64,000 bases of DNA from CAIWHR01 sp963781285 (GTDB lineage: Bacteria; Pseudomonadota; Gammaproteobacteria; Burkholderiales; Casimicrobiaceae), in NCBI GenBank assembly GCA_963781285.1, contig CAWAFI010000008.1, forward strand, positions 347,471 through 411,470, written 5' to 3'. Positions within the stretch are counted from its first letter, which is position 1. Each line of letters starts with the position of its first letter. A program made the translations under genes and the position numbers. Shown here piece after piece: positions 61,201 to 64,000 of the stretch. The notes below the pieces were generated by a model. The model saw nothing but the letters and a program-made list of their open reading frames with translations, was not told where the DNA came from and searched no databases.

Positions 61201-61788
61201 GCGCGACATTGCCCACCCGTGCAGGCCGAGGTCGAGGATTTCCTGCACCGACGATGGGTAGAGCACGGGGATCATCGCGGCCGAGAACATGTGGTCGGAC
61301 TGGTGCGGTAGCGTCGAGGATTTCGCACCGTGGTCATCGCCGGCCAGCACCAGCACCCCGCCGTGCCTGGAGGTGCCGGCGTGATTGGCATGCTTGAATA
61401 CGTCGCCGCAGCGGTCGACACCCGGACCCTTGCCGTACCACATCGCGAACACGCCGTCGTACTTGGCGCCCGGGTACAGGTTGACCTGCTGCGAGCCCCA
61501 GATCGACGTCGCCGCGAGGTCCTCGTTCAAGCCGGGCTGGAACTTGATGTGGGCGCGATCGAGGAATTTCTGCGCCTTCCACAGCGATTGGTCGAGCGCG
61601 CCCAGCGGCGAGCCGCGATAGCCCGACACGAAGCCGGCGGTGTTGAGGCCGGCCAGCGCATCGCGCTGCCGCTGCAGGATGAGGAGGCGGACGAATGCCT
61701 GCGCGCCGGTGAGGAAGACGCGGCCGGTGTCGAGGGCGTATTTGTCGTCCAGCGAGACGTCGCGCAGGACGGGGGTGGCAGGTGCCAT
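58261..61788 (-). CDS. Fused indolepyruvate:ferredoxin oxidoreductase family protein
   Basis: A 1175-residue fusion of the alpha and beta parts of 2-oxoacid:ferredoxin oxidoreductase. The N-terminal TPP-dependent region has NTAGFVSGYRGSPLGALDQS, FQPGLNEDLAATSIWGSQQV and FCSGCPHNTSTNVPEGSRAT; a cluster-binding segment has VCEGCGDCGIKSNCVSV and CNKDYSCVNGFCPSF; the gamma domain starts GIVVTGIGGTGVVTIGALIG. It oxidatively decarboxylates aryl or branched-chain 2-oxoacids to acyl-CoA with reduction of ferredoxin. Such fusions are common in aerobic Betaproteobacteria. The frame is intact and the length is normal. Confidence 0.95.
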   Translation of the reverse strand: MAPATPVLRDVSLDDKYALDTGRVFLTGAQAFVRLLILQRQRDALAGLNTAGFVSGYRGSPLGALDQSLWKAQKFLDRAHIKFQPGLNEDLAATSIWGSQQVNLYPGAKYDGVFAMWYGKGPGVDRCGDVFKHANHAGTSRHGGVLVLAGDDHGAKSSTLPHQSDHMFSAAMIPVLYPSSVQEILDLGLHGWAMSRYSGVWVGFKCVADTVESSASVDIDPERTKIVVPDDFPLPPDGVSIRWPDGFLQTEARMQNYKIYAALHYCRVNQLNRVVIDSPQPRLGIITSGKSYLDVRQALDDLGITEADAAEIGIRVFKVAMPWPLEPEGVRHFAEGLEEILVVEEKRQVVEYQLKEQLYNWRDDVRPRVVGKFDEKGEWVRPHGDWLLPALSELTPAMIARVIAQRIERLGLHTRASEKLRARVDWINAKEAALARPKITLERIPYFCSGCPHNTSTNVPEGSRATAGIGCHVMAIWMDRKTLTFTHMGGEGVPWIGQAPFTSEKHIFANLGDGTYYHSGILAIRAAVAANVNITYKILYNDAVAMTGGQPFDGPLTPADIARQVAAEGVAKIVVVTDEPDKYPAGYYAGNIAIHHRDELDAVQRRLRDTPGCTVLLYDQTCAAEKRRRRKRGKYPDPARRVVINELVCEGCGDCGIKSNCVSVAPVETEFGRKRTIDQSSCNKDYSCVNGFCPSFVTVEGGSLRKPKKAAAGEFPALPDPERLATPTPYGIVVTGIGGTGVVTIGALIGMAAHLEGKGCSVLDMTGLAQKNGAVVSHVRIANTPDELHATRIAAGDAKLVLACDILTGVGYEQLAKMQKGVTRALVNTALVMPAGFTRDPDLAFPRGSMEREIEDAVAPGDAEFLDATKLATGLMGDSIATNLFMVGYAFQRGLLPVSEPAILRAIELNAAAVESNKQSFLWGRLAAVDPAHVSAIAIPQVKPESQRLSASLEEIVARRANFLTAYQDAAFAARYTDFVARVRTAEAVKVPGATALSEAVARYYFKLLAVKDEYEVARLYAESDFADRVAAQFEGDYKLTFHMAPPLIAKPDPATGTVRKRTYGPWMMGAFRVLAKLRRLRGTPLDVFGRTAERRRERALPGEYETLIDEIVAALAPHNHALAVELAQVPEHIRGYGHVKEKFLTVAKAKEAELLAAFRAARPESAKVPALAAA

Positions 61789-62867
61789 GACGAATTGCTC
61801 CGCAAAAATCGTGTTTTTGGGGAAGGCTTACGAATCAACGACTTGTGGCCGTATCTTTGTAGAACCTTCTACATCGGGGCGCATTCTACCCACGTTTCCG
61901 ACGCACAGGGTCTACTGTGACGATTCGCTTTCCCCTTAGATATATCCTAGTTGTTTGAGCGGAAGTATGCCCCAGCAGTTTCTGCGGATCGGCGCCGTCC
62001 GCCTCGGCAGTCATGCTGCCAACATAGATGTCAACTGCTGGCGGCGAGTTGTCTTTTCGGCGACGGCCCCAGTTCGATCCCCAAAGCGCAGACGTTCAAC
62101 GGTCCGCGTGAGTGGCTGCGAGGTTGCGGCCCGCCGAGGGCGACTAACGGCAGCGCCCATTTCAATCGACTACCACGGGTGATCCCGCCTGAGTGCGTTG
62201 GCGTCTGGCTGGCGCTGCTCGAGTAGCGCCGCCAACCTTGCCGACTGCTTGCCTTTCGTCGACGAACGCTGGATCGGCGCATCGCCAGCACCTCCACCGG
62301 CCGATTGCTCCCCAAGATCGGTGTTCGATCGCTGCCCGCCCCAATCCTCAACGCGGAGTAGGCGCGTATTTGATTCTCGTACCGGTATATGCGGCTAAGC
62401 CTGGCTACTTCGGCTGACCAGATTCGTCACAATGCACGCGCGTGTTTTGAATCACCACCCTCCGAGACCGATCATGTTTACTACATACATTGAGTGGAGA
62501 CGACCTTTCGTCCAACGATTTACTCCGCTTGTTCCTTAACTCATCAATCTCTCGCGGAGATCACTAGGAATCAGGGCATATGCCAGAAGGTTGGTATGCG
62601 GCTTGCAATGAGCAGTTGCGAGGGAAATATTTTGGTGACGTGTCGTAGCTATTGCAGGGTACAGAGTGTGATCGACGCAATCCGTCCACGACTAGTGTGC
62701 ACCGCCCGCATTCTGGCCACGATGGCAGTTCGTTGGCCGTGAAGTGACAGCCGCCTGCAACGTGCACGTGGTGTGCGGCGGCTGTTAAGTGAACTCAACG
62801 AAGAACAACGTTGGAAACCGAGTGATAGTTGTGCCGCTTTTTGTGGCAAGTCGCCGAAGGAGCAAAC
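61789..62867. other. Gene-poor 1.1 kb before the pilin cluster
   Basis: No frame here has a good ribosome site, composition or recognisable family. The left half (61950-62400) is GC-rich, the right half (62400-62830) is visibly more AT-rich than the rest of the window. A sigma-54-like element at 62592-62607 may drive the pilin genes. It may be a decayed gene or a long regulatory leader. Confidence 0.5.
62592..62607 (+). promoter_or_regulatory. Possible sigma-54 promoter of the pilin operon
   Basis: TGGTATGCGGCTTGCA has GG-N10-GC spacing and TTGCA, with two deviations in the -24 box. It is about 260 bp before the pilin start. Sigma-54 control of type IV pilin is well known in Pseudomonas and Neisseria relatives, but the distance is long. 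Confidence 0.35.
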
Positions 62868-63413
62868 GTGGAACAAGTGCAGTCGCGTGCAGTTACGAGT
62901 AGATGCGGGCGCAACCCGTTCGCAGCATCGACGGTGCGTACGTGGTCGGGCACGAGACTACATCGTGGCGACGGATTCACGTTGATTGAAGCGATGATAA
63001 CCGTAGCGATTATCGCCATTCTCGCCGCGATTGCGATCCCGGCTTACGGTGACTATGTCCGGCGAAGCAAGATTCCCGAAGCGACGAGCAGCTTGAGTGA
63101 TATGCGGAACCGGTTGGAGCAATATTTTCTGGACAACCGTCAATTTCCGCTCAATTGCATTCCCGCTGCGCCAGGCGCCGCGCCGGCCGGCTCGATATAT
63201 GTGCCTGGCGGAACGCAGTATTTCACGGTTACCTGCGCCTTCCCCAGCGCGACAACGTATACGGTCACCGCGACAGGGATCGCGGCGCAGGGCATGAACC
63301 AATTTGCCTACACGATCAACGAATCGAACACGCGCAGCACAACGAGCCTCCCGACGGGATGGTCTGGAGTCGGCAGCACTTGCTGGGTTACGAACAAGGG
63401 CGGGGCGTGCTGA
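62868..63413 (+). CDS. pilE: Type IV pilin/PilE-like minor pilin
   Basis: A 181-residue prepilin. The start is GTG at 62868 because AAGGAG lies five bases before it; a leader of about 35 residues follows. The prepilin peptidase site GFTLIEAMITVAIIAILAAI has Gly before Phe and Glu at mature position 5. The helix continues to YGDYVRRSKIPEATSSLSDM, then RLEQYFLDNRQFPLNC and a C-terminal disulfide pair (FTVTCAFPS, GSTCWVTNKGGAC). It resembles PilE of the fimT-pilV-pilW-pilX-pilY1-pilE group. The long leader is unusual. Confidence 0.88.
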   Translation: MEQVQSRAVTSRCGRNPFAASTVRTWSGTRLHRGDGFTLIEAMITVAIIAILAAIAIPAYGDYVRRSKIPEATSSLSDMRNRLEQYFLDNRQFPLNCIPAAPGAAPAGSIYVPGGTQYFTVTCAFPSATTYTVTATGIAAQGMNQFAYTINESNTRSTTSLPTGWSGVGSTCWVTNKGGAC

Positions 63414-63414
63414 C

Positions 63415-63954
63415 ATGCCCTCCCGTGTCGCGACACTGGGCTTTACCCTGGTCGAACTGACGATCGCGCTGGCCATCGCTGCATTGTTGACGATGCTGGC
63501 CATGCCCTCGTTCTCGGCCTTCCTGCGCAACGGCGAAATCCGCTCGACGACCGAATCGATAGTCAACGGCTTGCGGGTCGCACGAAGTGAAGCGGTTAGA
63601 CGAAATCAGACGGTTAGCTTCACGCTCCTTGCGGGAGGGGGGAGTCCCACTTGGACGGTGAGGCAGGTCAGCGATAACTCGGTAATCCAGACGTACTCGG
63701 CACAGGAGGGCGGAGCCAATGTCAGAGTCCTAGCCCAGCCGGCTGCGGCTGCTTCGGTTGCTTTCAATCGCCTGGGGCGCATCGTGCCGGTTGCCGTGGG
63801 CACACCCACGATTCAGCAACTCGCCATCAGTTCGACCATGGCAGCAGATGCGCGCACGCTGCAAATCTACGTTGATGGGGTGCACGGCATCCGCATGTGC
63901 GACCCGTCGCCGCTGCTGGCTACGATGGTCCCGCCGGATCCAAGAGCCTGTTGA
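63415..63954 (+). CDS. fimT: FimT/GspH-type pseudopilin
   Basis: A 179-residue minor pilin. Prepilin site LGFTLVELTIALAIAALLTM, then FSAFLRNGEIRSTTESIVNG and GLRVARSEAVRRNQTVSFTL, the GspH/FimT signature that follows the N-terminal helix. The C-terminal half is the GspH beta-sandwich (VAFNRLGRIVPVAV, LQIYVDGVHGIRMCDP). It starts one base after the pilE stop and is followed by the next minor pilin after one base, so translation is coupled. It probably primes pilus assembly. Confidence 0.9.
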   Translation: MPSRVATLGFTLVELTIALAIAALLTMLAMPSFSAFLRNGEIRSTTESIVNGLRVARSEAVRRNQTVSFTLLAGGGSPTWTVRQVSDNSVIQTYSAQEGGANVRVLAQPAAAASVAFNRLGRIVPVAVGTPTIQQLAISSTMAADARTLQIYVDGVHGIRMCDPSPLLATMVPPDPRAC

Positions 63955-63955
63955 T

Positions 63956-64000
63956 ATGAAACGGACGAACTCCTTCTCCAGTAAGCAGAAGGGCAGTTTC
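63956..64000 (+). CDS. pilV: Minor pilin PilV-type, 5' end only
   Basis: Only the first 15 codons are in the window: MKRTNSFSSKQKGSF, cut just where the prepilin site would continue (KQKGSFLIE in PilV proteins). Position directly after fimT fits pilV in the usual fimT-pilV-pilW-pilX order. Assignment rests on gene order and this short motif. Confidence 0.6.
   Translation, partial: MKRTNSFSSKQKGSF

Overview
The window is one contiguous piece of a GC-rich chromosome. Gene content and protein flavour (YaeQ, class Ia NrdAB with NrdR boxes, MASE2 and MASE1 signalling proteins, PE-LIG-POL LigD, a fused indolepyruvate:ferredoxin oxidoreductase, a fimT-pilV pilus cluster) suggest a free-living aerobic betaproteobacterium of Burkholderiales type. 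This is inferred from protein families; there is no rRNA gene to fix it. No tRNA, rRNA, CRISPR array or insertion sequence was seen.

Layout. 0-7.1 kb: housekeeping and detoxification genes (yaeQ, two aldo-keto reductases, a GFA-type zinc protein, a TetR regulator with a clear operator driving two VOC proteins, a solitary Hcp). 7.2-12.5 kb: nrdA and nrdB on the minus strand with two small genes between them and two NrdR boxes upstream. 12.8-20.5 kb: pdeM and the ligase-associated Lhr-like helicase, separated by hyi, a MASE2-GGDEF cyclase, a tandem array of 125-bp repeats, a gluconate-5-dehydrogenase-like SDR and a vapBC module. 20.7-56.4 kb: a long stress-tolerance island of many small envelope proteins (two DUF1328, DUF3309, two BON lipoproteins, two DUF883-like paralogues, YqjD/E/K-like, CsbD, entericidin, PRC-barrel, DUF2231), DNA repair (Ku, LigD, topoisomerase IB), SOD, hemerythrin, glycan enzymes (GH15, debranching enzyme, GT4) and sensors/regulators. 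56.4-64 kb: a deleted phospholipase-D pseudogene, a C45 hydrolase, the 2-oxoacid:ferredoxin oxidoreductase, an apparently empty 1.1 kb, then the start of a minor-pilin operon.

The strongest new observation is a shared promoter architecture. At least ten short intergenic regions carry a 16-bp element with GG-N10-GC spacing and a near-consensus sigma-54 -24/-12 sequence, oriented toward a gene. Most of these genes are the small stress/envelope genes, and one leads into sodB. A sigma-54 enhancer-binding protein with AAA+ and Fis domains but no receiver domain lies mid-island (36.1-37.2 kb), next to a sensor kinase and two response regulators. I infer a sigma-54-controlled envelope and desiccation/oxidative-stress regulon.

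The second general observation concerns sequence quality or decay. Eight genes (nrdA, a MASE1 kinase, ligD, ku, sodB, the debranching enzyme, the GT4 and the PLD remnant) contain single-base frameshifts, almost all insertions of one G or C, with ten packed into 750 bp across ku-ligD. Because nrdA and sodB are among them, assembly error is the likeliest cause. Coordinates are given for the reconstructed full genes and each shift is placed. The PLD gene additionally has a large internal deletion and is a true pseudogene.
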